A stretch of DNA of 33,196 bases from Sphingobacterium cavernae (GCF_008520265.1 NZ_VIQM01000050.1:1-33196); one strand, 5' to 3'; shown: positions 1-8,724, counted from the first letter of the stretch. A program made the numbers and translations. The notes: generated by a model not told the origin, from the sequence alone.

Positions 1-2
1 GC

Positions 3-236
3 CGTCTACGTATGGTCAAATGGAAACAATGGAAACGAACCAAGACTAAAATCTTGAACCTGGTGCAACTAGGTGTAAGTAAGTACAAGGCGTATGAATG
101 GGCTAACACAAGGAAAAGTTACTGGCACACAGCAAAAAGCTGGATACTGACAACCACTCTTTCCAACGATTATCTTAAACACCTGGGATACCCGTCTTTA
201 CTGGCAGAATACAAGCGAGTTTGTGTTACAACTTAG
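3..236 (+). CDS. Group II intron reverse transcriptase/maturase, C-terminal part (5' partial)
   Basis: The frame is open from the left edge to a TAG at 234-236, so the gene begins outside the window; the ATG at 12 is internal. The peptide carries the group II maturase-specific signature: WKQWKR, then LGVSKYKAYEWANTRKSYW, then TLSNDYL and LGYPSLL. It ends without an H-N-H endonuclease domain, as in class C intron proteins. The family makes cDNA during retrohoming and helps its intron RNA fold and splice. Domain V begins four bases after the stop codon. Its sequence is clearly different from the second maturase tail near 10,000, so the two are separate introns and not a recent duplication. Confidence 0.85.
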   Translation, partial: RLRMVKWKQWKRTKTKILNLVQLGVSKYKAYEWANTRKSYWHTAKSWILTTTLSNDYLKHLGYPSLLAEYKRVCVTT

Positions 237-239
237 GGA

Positions 240-271
240 AGCGCCGTATACCGAACGGTACGTGCGGTGCT
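240..271 (+). ncRNA. Group II intron domain V
   Basis: The outer stem AGCGCCGU pairs with GCGGUGCU, followed by the usual two-base bulge region and an upper stem UACC/GGUA closed by a GAAC loop. The catalytic triad position reads CGC (bases 242-244), where most group II introns have AGC. CGC is the triad of the class C intron of Oceanobacillus iheyensis. Confidence 0.8.
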
Positions 272-281
272 GTGGAAGGTC

Positions 282-309
282 GGAACGGGAATTAATCCCG
301 TTCCTCCTA
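282..309 (+). ncRNA. Group II intron domain VI stem with branch-point A
   Basis: A perfect 9-bp stem (GGAACGGGA with TCCCGTTCC, 282-290 and 296-304) has a five-base loop. It is followed by CCTAT, in which A309 is the likely bulged branch nucleotide. The equivalent element of the other intron copy has the same stem length, the same loop length and the same A-to-end distance. Confidence 0.7.
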
Positions 310-397
310 TCCGATTTTTTTAAGACAAAATTTCTATATTATCAGTTTAAAATATTAGTTTAGTATATCAATCAATTCACCCGTAATACATCTTTAT

Positions 398-1876
398 ATG
401 TTTTTAAAATTGCTTCGATTAGAATGGAAATCATTTTTTAGATCGGCGAATGTGGGAAAAGGTTTGGCAGTCAAGTTTTTTTTAGGATTCTTGGGGATAT
501 ATTTTTTAGCAATATTTATACTTCTTGGCTTTGGACTTTACTTCGCGATACAAGAATTATATCCAAACGAAGAACCTATTTTATTTGTCAATAATTTCCT
601 ATTGCTGTGGTTGTTATTTGAATTTATGCTGCGGTTTGTGTTACAAAATCTACCAGTAATAAATGCAAAGTCTTTGCTAACACAGCGTGTTGAACGCCAA
701 AAAATCGTTCATGTACTACTCGCGAAATCATTGTTTTCATTCTATAATCTGTTGACATTAGTTACAGCGGTACCCTTTATTAGTATCTGCATAGTAAATA
801 CAGATTATTCTATATTTTCTTTATTGTCGTGGTTAATAGGATTAATGGGATTCGTGTTGACGATTAATTACCTCAACTTTTGGGTGCAACGTAGGTTTTC
901 TACTAATTTAAAAGCACTGGTTCCATTTATTGTCCTATGCTTAGCGTTATATGCATTGGAGGATTTTGGGATTTTTTCCATCACGAATTTATTTGGAAGT
1001 TTCTTTAATTTGATTTTAAATTATCCAATAGTAGGACTCCTACCTTTGGGTTTAGTCGTGTTGAGTTATTTGTTGACGTTCAAAGATGTACGAGCGAATT
1101 TATATTTAGATGCCTATTTGGATAGTAAACAAAAAACGTATCAAGCTTCGGATTTAAGTTGGACAAATCGTTTCGGTGATTTGGGACCATTTCTTCAGTT
1201 GGATTTAAAATTGTTGTGGCGCAATAAGCGTGCGAAGACAGCACTCTACGTTAGTTTAGGATTTTTGCTGTATGGTCTATTGTTTTATACCAATCCACAA
1301 TACGAAGATTCAACTATGCTTGTTTTTGTGGGTATCTTTATGACGGGAATGTTCATCATCAATTTTGGACAGTTTATTCCTGCATGGGATAGCTCTTATT
1401 TTCCATTGTTCCAAACAAGGCCCGTCACGATGAAAAATTACTTGGAAGCAAAAGCTTTGTTGATGTATGGGTCTATTCTTATTTTAACGATTTTGAGCAC
1501 GCCTTATGTGTATTTTGGTTGGGATAAAATGTTTCTGAACGTATCTTGTGCGATTTATAACGCAGGTGTAAATATTCCAATTTTATTGGCTTTTGGTGCG
1601 TACAACCGCAAATATATTGATCTATCGAATGGCAATATGTTTAATTATCAAGGGATAGGTGCTGCACAATGGTTGGTAAGTATACCGCTCCTCATTATTC
1701 CAATTGTAATATGGTTTTCTATAAAAACTTTTTTAGATGAACATACTGCGAATTTTGTACTTATTGGATTTGGCTTGGTGGGATTATTACTACGAAAAGT
1801 AATTATCAACGGTCTCGTAGAGATGTATATGAGCAATCGTTACAAAATGTTAGAAGGTTTTAAACAAAGAGGATAA
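398..1876 (+). CDS. DUF5687 family ABC transporter permease
   Basis: A 492-residue polytopic membrane protein begins MFLKLLRLEWKSFFRSANVGKG, matching the DUF5687 family of Bacteroidota export permeases. Hydrophobic blocks at about residues 28-50, 60-85, 110-170, 180-240, 285-330, 360-400 and 430-475 fit ten or more membrane segments, with a charged cytoplasmic stretch near 245-280. No substrate can be read from the sequence. The ATPase gene follows 19 bases after the stop on the same strand, so the two probably form one ABC exporter. The start ATG at 398 gives the expected N-terminus; there is no strong ribosome binding site, which is usual in this phylum. Confidence 0.85.
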   Translation: MFLKLLRLEWKSFFRSANVGKGLAVKFFLGFLGIYFLAIFILLGFGLYFAIQELYPNEEPILFVNNFLLLWLLFEFMLRFVLQNLPVINAKSLLTQRVERQKIVHVLLAKSLFSFYNLLTLVTAVPFISICIVNTDYSIFSLLSWLIGLMGFVLTINYLNFWVQRRFSTNLKALVPFIVLCLALYALEDFGIFSITNLFGSFFNLILNYPIVGLLPLGLVVLSYLLTFKDVRANLYLDAYLDSKQKTYQASDLSWTNRFGDLGPFLQLDLKLLWRNKRAKTALYVSLGFLLYGLLFYTNPQYEDSTMLVFVGIFMTGMFIINFGQFIPAWDSSYFPLFQTRPVTMKNYLEAKALLMYGSILILTILSTPYVYFGWDKMFLNVSCAIYNAGVNIPILLAFGAYNRKYIDLSNGNMFNYQGIGAAQWLVSIPLLIIPIVIWFSIKTFLDEHTANFVLIGFGLVGLLLRKVIINGLVEMYMSNRYKMLEGFKQRG

Positions 1877-1895
1877 TTAGCTAAAACTTAGAAAA

Positions 1896-2591
1896 ATGAT
1901 TACTATACATAATTTGTCAAAAGAATATAACGGAGTTAAGGTACTTGATATCGAACATATCGAAATCAAAAGAGGAGAAAGTGTAGGTCTTGTCGGCAAT
2001 AATGGCGCAGGAAAAACGACATTGTTTAGCATTTTATTGGATTTGATACAAGCAAGTTCGGGTGAAATTCGTATCAATGAAATAAATGTCCATGCAAGTG
2101 ATCGTTGGAAAGATTTTACCGGATCATTTGTTGATGATTCTTTTCTGATTGGTTATTTGACACCAGAAGAATATTTCTATTTTGTTGGGGAATTGAGTAA
2201 TATAGGGAAGGAAGAGATAGATACTTTTGTAGCGCAATACGAAGAGTTTTTCAATGGAGAAGTTTTGCATAAAAATAAATATATACGTGATCTTTCCAAA
2301 GGGAATCAGAAAAAAGTAGGTATTATAGGTGCTTTAATTGGCAATCCAGAACTCATAATATTAGATGAACCTTTTGCCAATCTTGATCCCAGTTCGCAGT
2401 TTAGATTGAAAAAACTTATTCGTGATTTGATTCAGAATAGGGAAGTTACAATTCTGATTTCAAGTCACGATTTGTCTCATACTGTAGAAATTTCAGATCG
2501 TATTATCGCTTTAGAAAAAGGCAAAGTGATAAAAGATATCCAAACCTCAGCAGAAACTTTGGAAGAGTTGAATACGCTATTTTCGGTGTAA
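1896..2591 (+). CDS. ABC transporter ATP-binding protein
   Basis: A 231-residue ABC ATPase with every nucleotide-binding motif visible: Walker A GNNGAGKTT (about 34-42), signature LSKGNQKKVG (about 132-141), Walker B LIILDEPFANLDP (about 152-164) and the switch histidine in SSHDLSH (about 188-194). It has no membrane domain and should power the DUF5687 permease encoded just upstream. The LSKGNQKK form of the signature is typical of single-domain export ATPases of the CcmA/DrrA/Nat type. The gene ends in the perfect hairpin at 2593-2635, so this is a two-gene operon. The exported substrate is unknown. Confidence 0.9.
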   Translation: MITIHNLSKEYNGVKVLDIEHIEIKRGESVGLVGNNGAGKTTLFSILLDLIQASSGEIRINEINVHASDRWKDFTGSFVDDSFLIGYLTPEEYFYFVGELSNIGKEEIDTFVAQYEEFFNGEVLHKNKYIRDLSKGNQKKVGIIGALIGNPELIILDEPFANLDPSSQFRLKKLIRDLIQNREVTILISSHDLSHTVEISDRIIALEKGKVIKDIQTSAETLEELNTLFSV

Positions 2592-2592
2592 T

Positions 2593-2635
2593 AAAATATT
2601 AAGGCTTCGAAAATCACTCGAAGCCTTAATATTTT
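2593..2635. terminator. Bidirectional intrinsic terminator
   Basis: A perfect 18-bp inverted repeat (2593-2610 and 2618-2635; core AAGGCTTCGA/TCGAAGCCTT) has a seven-base loop and A/T flanks suitable as U-tracts on both strands. It lies between the convergent ABC ATPase and HmuY-like genes and touches the HmuY stop codon. Confidence 0.9.
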
Positions 2636-3708
2636 ATTTTAGTAATTCGTATTGAATTACTGGTTTTCCACGAGTTCCTCCATCATTACCTGCGCCAAAT
2701 CTGTTGAATTTCAACTTGTAGTTATTTCCTTTTGAGTCTTTGACTACGTAGAATCTATCTGTTTTTACTCCAGCAGTTGTACCTGTAGTGACCCTCCAAT
2801 TAGCTCCTATAACATCTCTATTTTTACTGAATTTTACTATTGGATTTGTTAAATCAGAAGACTTGAAGGTATTATATTTGAAATTTTCTGTAGTTAAAAT
2901 TTCAGCAATTTCTGTTTTAGAATGTATATTGCTAAACACTAAATCTGAGAAATTGTATGCTACTAGTCCAGATGGTCCAAATGATGTTTGGTAAACAGAA
3001 TATCCCCATACGAAATCCCATTCGTCTTTTTTAGGCTCTACTTTCACTTCAGATCCAGCATTTAATGAGATGTATTTGAAATTATAGGCTTCATCTTTTG
3101 AAACTTGTACAGATTTGAAGTTCGTGGTTTGTTTGATCGTACCATATTGTAATGTATAGCCGCCATTTGAACTTTTACTAATTTTTAGTTTTATCCAAGG
3201 ACGTTTCGCGACTCCGCCACCAGTTCCTCTATTTAGAATAATGACTTTATTTTTTGTGTCAATATTTAAAATTGCTGGTATTACTGTAGATTCCAAAGAC
3301 CCATTTAAACCATCAATATTTTTAAAATGTTCTGCATCTGGCGCTCCTTGGTTGATCGCTAAGGTCAAATTTAGTGTATCCGCTTCCAACCTCAGTTAAG
3401 CTATTTTTGGCTGTAACTGTTGCGGCAGCACTTACCGAATTATTTAAAATTACCCTAAAATCGGAGCCACTATAAAATCCTAAGTCCCAGCTATCTCTTG
3501 TTATAGGAGTTTGTATATCCGAACTGAGATCCACATACACACTGTTACCTGCAGAAAAACCTGCTTAATTTGAAATAAGACCATTCAATGTCAATATACT
3601 ACCTGAAGACGGAGGAATGGCTATGATAGGTTCAGTATCACTTTTACTGCATGATACCATAGATATAACAACTATACTTGTTGCTAAAAGCGTATTAATT
3701 TTAATCAT
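2634..3708 (-). pseudogene. HmuY-like heme-binding lipoprotein, disrupted by a stop and a frameshift
   Basis: Reading from the ATG at 3708, the product starts with a lipoprotein signal (MIKINTLLATSIVVISMVSC, lipobox Cys at residue 20), then a linker. An in-frame TAA at 3565-3567 follows. The same frame continues with VYVDLSSDIQTP and SWDLGFYSG, hallmarks of the HmuY family. Near 3390 one surplus G on the coding strand moves the gene to the frame of the 2634-3389 remainder (LEADTLNLTLAINQGAPDA … WDFVWGYSVYQT). Removing that G gives continuous sequence (SLTE-LEADTL). HmuY proteins are outer-membrane-anchored hemophores that pass heme to a TonB receptor, and such a receptor gene lies directly upstream. 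Two lesions suggest real decay, though assembly errors are possible. Confidence 0.8.
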
Positions 3709-3730
3709 ATTGTTGTTTTTTTAGTTGTGG

Positions 3731-5854
3731 TTATTTTGTCATATTATAGGTTAAGCCCAACACAAACGAGCGTCCATAATTCGTGCTTACGCCATTTGAA
3801 CTGCTGTGTGCGCCAGATGAAACAGTTTGTGTACTTTTTAGAGTTGTGACGTTGAAAAGGTTTTTTACACCAAAATTCACTATAAGATATTTTAGTACCG
3901 GTTGATTGATCATTGCATCGGCAATAGTCATTCCATCCAATTTGACCAATTTGGCTGTGTTGACATCGCTATTGCTCAACTGGTAGCTCGGTCTTTTTCC
4001 CGAATGTTTTACAAAAAGATTCAGTGAAGTTTTTGATTTCTGCAATAGATAAGTTAACTCGCCAAAGATTTCAGGTGTCCAAGAAAATTCATTTACAGTA
4101 TTCAAATTTTCTGAAAGTCTATTGTATCGACCTATGTAGGAAAAACCTAATGTAGTTTTGAAATGCTTTAAATTGAGACTGTTGTCCAATGTGAAACCAG
4201 CAGTTTTGTATGTGTCAATATTCAAAAGGGTAGTGATAGATGGATTTGCGCTATCAATAGCATAATCAATTCTATCATTGAAAACATTGTAGAAAGATGA
4301 TAAGTTTACTTTATGTAGCTGATTCTTTGCTGAATGCAACTTTTGATAGGAAACTGTACTATTCCAGCTGTTGGACGTTTCAGCACGTAAATTTTCATTT
4401 CCTATAATGGCATGGCTGGCATCCACAAAATCAAAATACAACTCACGTAATGCTGGAGCACGATAGCCTTTGGCGTAGCTCAGACGGAGATCCAAATTTT
4501 TTGTAATGTCAAATTTCGTATTTAGGGCAGGAACAAATTTTGGTGCATCATACACGGAGTTTTTTAGAAAACGAACACCAGGTCGTAGCGTCAATTTATC
4601 GAAAGGTCTATATTCCGAACTAATAAAGGCAGCCATATCTTGAATATGCGGTTTCCCTTTTATACGCGCACCTGTGCCCGCATCTTTGTTGAATTCTAAA
4701 CCATATTGAAAAGTTAGATTTTCGCTTACATAGTGTTGTAATGTAGGTCTCAGGAATAGCGTGTTGAATTCTGCTAAATCTTGTTCTCCTTTTTCAGTGG
4801 ATAATGTAGATGTATTCGAGTTGTAATCATGAATAGTGGTAATAGTCTTACGTGATAAATCCGTGTAAGCAGCAGAAGCCTCGAAACCAAATTTTTCGGA
4901 AATCAGCCAATTGCTACTGATTTGGTGATTATAACGATTGGTGCGGTAAGTTTGCAGTTTTGCCAAGTAAGTATTGGGGTTTACACCATATCGGGAATCG
5001 ATATCTTCGTGCATCGCGAATGTCCTATACCAAATATGAATTTTATCGTTTTTATAGCCTACCTTAATATTTCCTAGATATTGATCTTTGGGTTTCCATT
5101 TATTGCTAATCGCATTCACTTCTTGTATAAAGGCACATTTTGAAGGTAAATTCCATCCTCCAAATTGGTTCGACGAAACAGTGGCATCGGCATAGATATT
5201 TTCTTTTCTCCAATTTATACCAACACTCTTCTGGTGTATTCCTTTACCTTGATGAAAGTCGTATTCATTACCTACAGTCTCTTCTTGTACCTTCGCGAAT
5301 ACGCTGTATTTCAAGTTTTTAGGACTTTTGGTAATAATATTTATTACGCCAGCTAAAGCATCTGAGCCATAAATAACGGACATTGGACCTTCCACAATTT
5401 CAATGCGTTCAATCAGATTAACATCGATTTGATTTAAACTTTCACGTGTGTCTGAGCGATCCAACATCGGATAGCCATCCATAAGAATCTTAACATTCCT
5501 GCCGCTCATACCCATTAATTCGATATCGGATACACCCAATGTCAAATCACTACTGAAACGAATTCCCGGCTGCGTATTAAGTAATTGTTGAATATTCGTT
5601 GCAGCTCTAGATTTAATCTGATCCGAGGAAATAGTACGTACATTATAGACAGATTTGGATAGCGATTGTGGCTTATATTGTCCAGTTACGACAACTTGTT
5701 CGAGACAAATGTCGTTCTGTGCACGATGATTAATGGTATCGCTTAACCTATTCGCATGTGAAGTGGATTGAGCCTTTTGTGAAAAAATAGTAGTAGGAAA
5801 CAATGCCAAACAGAGTACATTCGATAATGTAATTAAGACTATTATTCGTGACAT
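3731..5854 (-). CDS. TonB-dependent outer-membrane receptor, heme/hemophore type
   Basis: A 707-residue receptor has a signal peptide ending near FPTTIFSQ. A TonB-box-like stretch (EQVVVTGQY, about 53-61) is followed by a plug domain with NIQQLLNTQPGI and VEGPMSVIYGSDALAGVINIITK, then a 22-strand-type barrel. YRAP at 464-467 and NENL at 486-489, with His481 between them, match the FRAP/NPNL boxes of known heme receptors such as HemR and HmuR. It should import heme, or heme delivered by the HmuY-like lipoprotein, into the periplasm using TonB energy. The downstream HmuY gene starts 22 bases after this stop but is broken, while the receptor is intact. A hairpin lies just before the start codon. 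Confidence 0.88.
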   Translation of the reverse strand: MSRIIVLITLSNVLCLALFPTTIFSQKAQSTSHANRLSDTINHRAQNDICLEQVVVTGQYKPQSLSKSVYNVRTISSDQIKSRAATNIQQLLNTQPGIRFSSDLTLGVSDIELMGMSGRNVKILMDGYPMLDRSDTRESLNQIDVNLIERIEIVEGPMSVIYGSDALAGVINIITKSPKNLKYSVFAKVQEETVGNEYDFHQGKGIHQKSVGINWRKENIYADATVSSNQFGGWNLPSKCAFIQEVNAISNKWKPKDQYLGNIKVGYKNDKIHIWYRTFAMHEDIDSRYGVNPNTYLAKLQTYRTNRYNHQISSNWLISEKFGFEASAAYTDLSRKTITTIHDYNSNTSTLSTEKGEQDLAEFNTLFLRPTLQHYVSENLTFQYGLEFNKDAGTGARIKGKPHIQDMAAFISSEYRPFDKLTLRPGVRFLKNSVYDAPKFVPALNTKFDITKNLDLRLSYAKGYRAPALRELYFDFVDASHAIIGNENLRAETSNSWNSTVSYQKLHSAKNQLHKVNLSSFYNVFNDRIDYAIDSANPSITTLLNIDTYKTAGFTLDNSLNLKHFKTTLGFSYIGRYNRLSENLNTVNEFSWTPEIFGELTYLLQKSKTSLNLFVKHSGKRPSYQLSNSDVNTAKLVKLDGMTIADAMINQPVLKYLIVNFGVKNLFNVTTLKSTQTVSSGAHSSSNGVSTNYGRSFVLGLTYNMTK

Positions 5855-5869
5855 GATTTTTTATAAAAA

Positions 5870-5911
5870 TGTGTTAAAAATGATTGGTATACATTACGTA
5901 CACCAATCATT
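5870..5911 (-). terminator. Hairpin with U-tract between the DUF6607 and receptor genes (attenuator or terminator)
   Basis: Two 14-base arms (5879-5892 and 5898-5911) pair fully on minus-strand RNA, where the single non-Watson-Crick position is a G-U wobble; on plus-strand RNA it would be an A-C mismatch. The stem is followed by UUUUU on the minus strand. It lies in the 89-base gap before the receptor start, so it may lower expression of the receptor relative to the DUF6607 gene. Confidence 0.6.
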
Positions 5912-5943
5912 AAGAGAGAGAATAGAATTGCGGAATTATGCTA

Positions 5944-6720
5944 TTATTGAATGATGAATTTGTCAATTATAGTGTCTACTTCTTGTTGAGTTGCAGTGTT
6001 CGGAAGTTCGAATAAATACGAGTAAAGTGCTCTGCTGTCTACTTTTTTGTGAAATCTTAAATCTTTCTTTTTAGCCAATTCTTTGTTCCATTTACTTCTT
6101 ACCTTTTCCCAAAGTTTTTCGTTTTCGGCCCAATATTTCTGTGCAGCTACACATTTGCTATCATCTACTTTTGTGTACGTATTGTAGCCTTTTTCTTCTG
6201 CTAATACATAATCAGCTTTGTCATTTTCGCGAATGATTTTCGCATTGTCTTGGTTGTGAATCCAGCCAGACGGAATTATTTCGTGGATATTTGTACGTTT
6301 CAAAATATTGTAGTCAGAGCGTTTGGAGTACTCACCTCTCGGCAAAGGAGCATCCGCAGTACTCTGCCAAAATGTTCTTCCATCCAGATTTGTCCAAGTC
6401 CACTGATCTTGATTTTCGAATACCCAATCTTGTCTCCAATGTTTGATAACCATTTTATCACTCACGATTAGCAAATGCTGTAATGAAAAATAATTATCGT
6501 TAGCAATAATAGGCGTAATCCATTCCAAAGCTGTTTCGTGTTTGGTTTGTGAAGCCTCGTATTCATCTTTGTTTTGTGGATAACTGAATGTCTCGGCAGA
6601 TGCAAATTTTACTTCATAACATCCACACATTGATTTGATTGTTTGCGCATCTTTTGCTTGTTGGGCATTGCTATAGTTGCAAGCCAGTGCTAATAGAATT
6701 ACAGAGAATAATTTTTTCAT
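5944..6720 (-). CDS. DUF6607 family exported protein
   Basis: A 258-residue protein with a clear signal peptide (MKKLFSVILLALACNYSNAQ). The mature part begins with the family signature MCGCYEVKFASAETF, then a Trp-rich central region (HWRQDWVFENQDQWTWTNLDG) and a Lys/Trp-rich C-terminus. No enzymatic motif is recognised. DUF6607 genes commonly sit beside TonB receptor and HmuY genes in Bacteroidota, and here the gene lies between the AraC regulator and the receptor. A role in heme or iron acquisition at the cell envelope is therefore an inference from context only. A Fur-like site (6721-6743) abuts its start codon. Confidence 0.8.
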   Translation of the reverse strand: MKKLFSVILLALACNYSNAQQAKDAQTIKSMCGCYEVKFASAETFSYPQNKDEYEASQTKHETALEWITPIIANDNYFSLQHLLIVSDKMVIKHWRQDWVFENQDQWTWTNLDGRTFWQSTADAPLPRGEYSKRSDYNILKRTNIHEIIPSGWIHNQDNAKIIRENDKADYVLAEEKGYNTYTKVDDSKCVAAQKYWAENEKLWEKVRSKWNKELAKKKDLRFHKKVDSRALYSYLFELPNTATQQEVDTIIDKFIIQ

Positions 6721-6743
6721 TTATTTAGACTAATTAAAAATAA
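6721..6743 (-). promoter_or_regulatory. Candidate Fur-type operator upstream of the DUF6607 gene
   Basis: On the plus strand the site reads TTATTTAGA, centre CTAATT, then AAAAATAA. The 17 outer positions are identical to sites at 7469-7491 and 19775-19797. It directly precedes the start codon, where a repressor would block transcription start or early elongation. Confidence 0.65.
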
Positions 6744-6799
6744 TATGGAAGTATAGAATATTATTTTAGGAGTCAGTTTTCGAAATCAGAAAATGAATT

Positions 6800-7432
6800 T
6801 TAGTTATTAGAAATTTTGAAGGATAGAGGAGGTTTTCCAAACTTATGTTTGAAAGCTTGACTTAAGCTGCTCAATGAGGAATAACCAATTTTTAACGCGA
6901 TTTCTTGGAGAGAATAGTGTGAGTCTTTTATCAAATATTTTGCTTTTTCTAAACGCTGATTGACGATGTATTCGTGTACCGTAACACCATATGTATTCTT
7001 GAATCTTTCTTTGAGATATTGCTGATTTATTTCAATAATCTTGGCTAAATCTTGAATTTTAAGTGTTTCGTGCAGGTGAGTTTCAATGTACTCTTTTAAT
7101 TCAGCAACCTGTTCTTCTGTAAGTTCATTTTTCCCACTCTGAACAATTATTTTCTCGAAAAATTTATGGATTAAAATATTAAATTTTATTTTACTCAATA
7201 CATTGGAGTCGTGTTGTAAGGATAGGAGGTCTAAAAACAACACAAGAATTTCTCCATCTCCTTTAAAATAAATTGATGTTTCAAATTTCAAATGTTCAAT
7301 AGCTAAATGATTTATGCAATCAAGTGGAATTTCCAATACTTCAATGGTAGATTCCGATATATTGTACTGTTCGCAGTTTACGTTTATACATATTTTTTCT
7401 GAATCCTTCTTTCTGATAATTCCACTAATCAT
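6800..7432 (-). CDS. AraC family transcriptional regulator
   Basis: A 210-residue protein with an AraC-type double helix-turn-helix over the last 100 residues: IQDLAKIIEINQQYLKERFKNTYG, then LIKDSHYSLQEIALKIGYSSLSSLSQAFKHKFGKPPLSF. The N-terminal half is short and has no recognised ligand domain. Its own 23-bp Fur-like site lies 36 bases upstream (7469-7491). This resembles iron-responsive AraC activators that control a neighbouring uptake receptor, so it probably controls the DUF6607-receptor-HmuY genes that follow on the same strand. The inducing signal is not known. Confidence 0.88.
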   Translation of the reverse strand: MISGIIRKKDSEKICINVNCEQYNISESTIEVLEIPLDCINHLAIEHLKFETSIYFKGDGEILVLFLDLLSLQHDSNVLSKIKFNILIHKFFEKIIVQSGKNELTEEQVAELKEYIETHLHETLKIQDLAKIIEINQQYLKERFKNTYGVTVHEYIVNQRLEKAKYLIKDSHYSLQEIALKIGYSSLSSLSQAFKHKFGKPPLSFKISNN

Positions 7433-7468
7433 ATTACATTATTGATTATAATACAATCACAAATGTGT

Positions 7469-7491
7469 TTATTTAGACTGAATAAAAATAA
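7469..7491 (-). promoter_or_regulatory. Candidate Fur-type operator upstream of the AraC gene
   Basis: TTATTTAGA, centre CTGAAT, then AAAAATAA on the plus strand; it matches the other two sites at all 17 outer positions. It lies 36 bases before the regulator's start codon, a usual place for the promoter core. Confidence 0.65.
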
Positions 7492-7506
7492 GGTTAGTCA
7501 AAGAAA

Positions 7507-7534
7507 AAGGTGATTTATTTACAAATCACCTTTA
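7507..7534 (-). terminator. Intrinsic terminator of the SLC1-type symporter gene
   Basis: An 11-bp stem (AAAGGTGATTT with AAATCACCTTT, arms 7507-7517 and 7524-7534) with a six-base loop, followed on the minus strand by TTTTTCTTT. It begins 20 bases after the symporter stop codon. Confidence 0.85.
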
Positions 7535-7554
7535 CAGCGTACTAATATTTATTA

Positions 7555-8724
7555 CTAAGCGATTTCTTTTTTACCAAATAATTTGTCAACTACAATCGCT
7601 ATAGCCCCATCTCCAGTTACATTACACGCTGTACCAAAGTTATCCATAGCAATATATAATGAAATCATCAAGGCTTGATTCTCGGCATCAAAACCCAACA
7701 TCGATGTAATAATTCCTAATGCTGCCATAATAGCTCCACCTGGTACACCTGGTGCAGCGATCATCGTTACACCCAGCATACAGATAAATCCAGCCATTTG
7801 ACCAAACTCAATCGGCATACCTTGCATTAACATTAAAGCAATTACGCATGCTACAATCTTCAATGTGCTTCCTGCTAAGTGAATGGTAGCACACAATGGG
7901 ATGACAAAAGAGGCTACATTATCCGAAACACCTGCTTTTTTCGCTTGTTCTAAGGTAACGGGTATAGTGGCTGCTGAAGATTGTGTTCCCAAGGCCGTAA
8001 AATAAGCCGGCATCATGGTTGACAAGAGTTTGAGTGGATTTTTTTTGGTGATTGCACCTGCTATGATGTATTGAATCAACAACAAAATGATATGCAGTGC
8101 GAAGATAAATCCGATTATTTTGACAAAAACATTTAATATCAATAGCACTTTACCAGAATAGGTCATATCCAAGAATATGCCGAAGATAAATAAGGGTAAT
8201 AATGGGATAATGACTTTTTCTATGATAAAGGAAATGATATTCTCGAAGTCATACGTAATTTCAGCAAGTTTGGAATTTTGAAGACGTGATAACCCAATTC
8301 CTATTAAAAACGCAAAAACTAATGCGCCCATTATATCAAAGAAAGGTGGGATTTCGAGTGTAAAATAAGGTGTCAAGCTTTTACTTCCTTCTTCTATAGC
8401 TGCTACTGATTGGTTCTCAATCAACGACGGAAAGAATGCCATACTAGCGAAGTACGTAGAAAACCCCGAAAATAAAGTAGACCCATACGCTATAGCAACG
8501 GTTGTTAGTAGCATTTTACCTGCTGTATTTCCCAATTTAGCTATTGCAGGAATTATAAGGCCGACGATAATTAATGGAATAAGAAATTTCAATAATTGGT
8601 CAAATAATCCGTTGAAGGTAGCAAAAATGTTCCCTATTGATTCAGGTATTATACTTCCTAATAAAATTCCAAGAGATATGGCGATGACAACACGAAAAAG
8701 TAGATTATCAAATATTTTTTTCAT
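7555..8724 (-). CDS. Dicarboxylate/amino acid:cation symporter (SLC1/DAACS family)
   Basis: A 389-residue integral inner-membrane transporter with the SLC1 fold. The HP1 serine-rich motif is GTQSSAATIP (usual form SSSAATLP), HP2 includes AAPGVPGGAIM, and the TM8 motif is MDNFGTACNVTGDGAIA. Aligned to the archaeal homologue GltPh, the Asn and Asp that bind sodium and the substrate amino group are kept (NVTGD). The position equal to GltPh Arg397, which binds an acidic side chain, is Gly. This points to a neutral substrate and not glutamate, aspartate or dicarboxylates. The gene is monocistronic, closed by the hairpin at 7507-7534. The true substrate is not known. Confidence 0.85.
   Translation of the reverse strand: MKKIFDNLLFRVVIAISLGILLGSIIPESIGNIFATFNGLFDQLLKFLIPLIIVGLIIPAIAKLGNTAGKMLLTTVAIAYGSTLFSGFSTYFASMAFFPSLIENQSVAAIEEGSKSLTPYFTLEIPPFFDIMGALVFAFLIGIGLSRLQNSKLAEITYDFENIISFIIEKVIIPLLPLFIFGIFLDMTYSGKVLLILNVFVKIIGFIFALHIILLLIQYIIAGAITKKNPLKLLSTMMPAYFTALGTQSSAATIPVTLEQAKKAGVSDNVASFVIPLCATIHLAGSTLKIVACVIALMLMQGMPIEFGQMAGFICMLGVTMIAAPGVPGGAIMAALGIITSMLGFDAENQALMISLYIAMDNFGTACNVTGDGAIAIVVDKLFGKKEIA

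Larger units (their letters stand above)
1..315 (+). mobile_element. 3' end of a group II intron (probably class C)
   Basis: The tail of an intron-encoded reverse transcriptase is followed at once by an RNA domain V hairpin and a domain VI hairpin, the normal order at a group II intron 3' end. The intron should end at about base 315 (…CCGAT), with the presumed branch-point A at 309, seven bases from the end. The flanking 3' exon starts with a run of T. Class C introns are known to insert after terminator stems, leaving the T-run as 3' exon, and the CGC catalytic triad in domain V also fits class C. The 5' part lies outside the window, so it cannot be told whether the element is complete. Confidence 0.8.
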
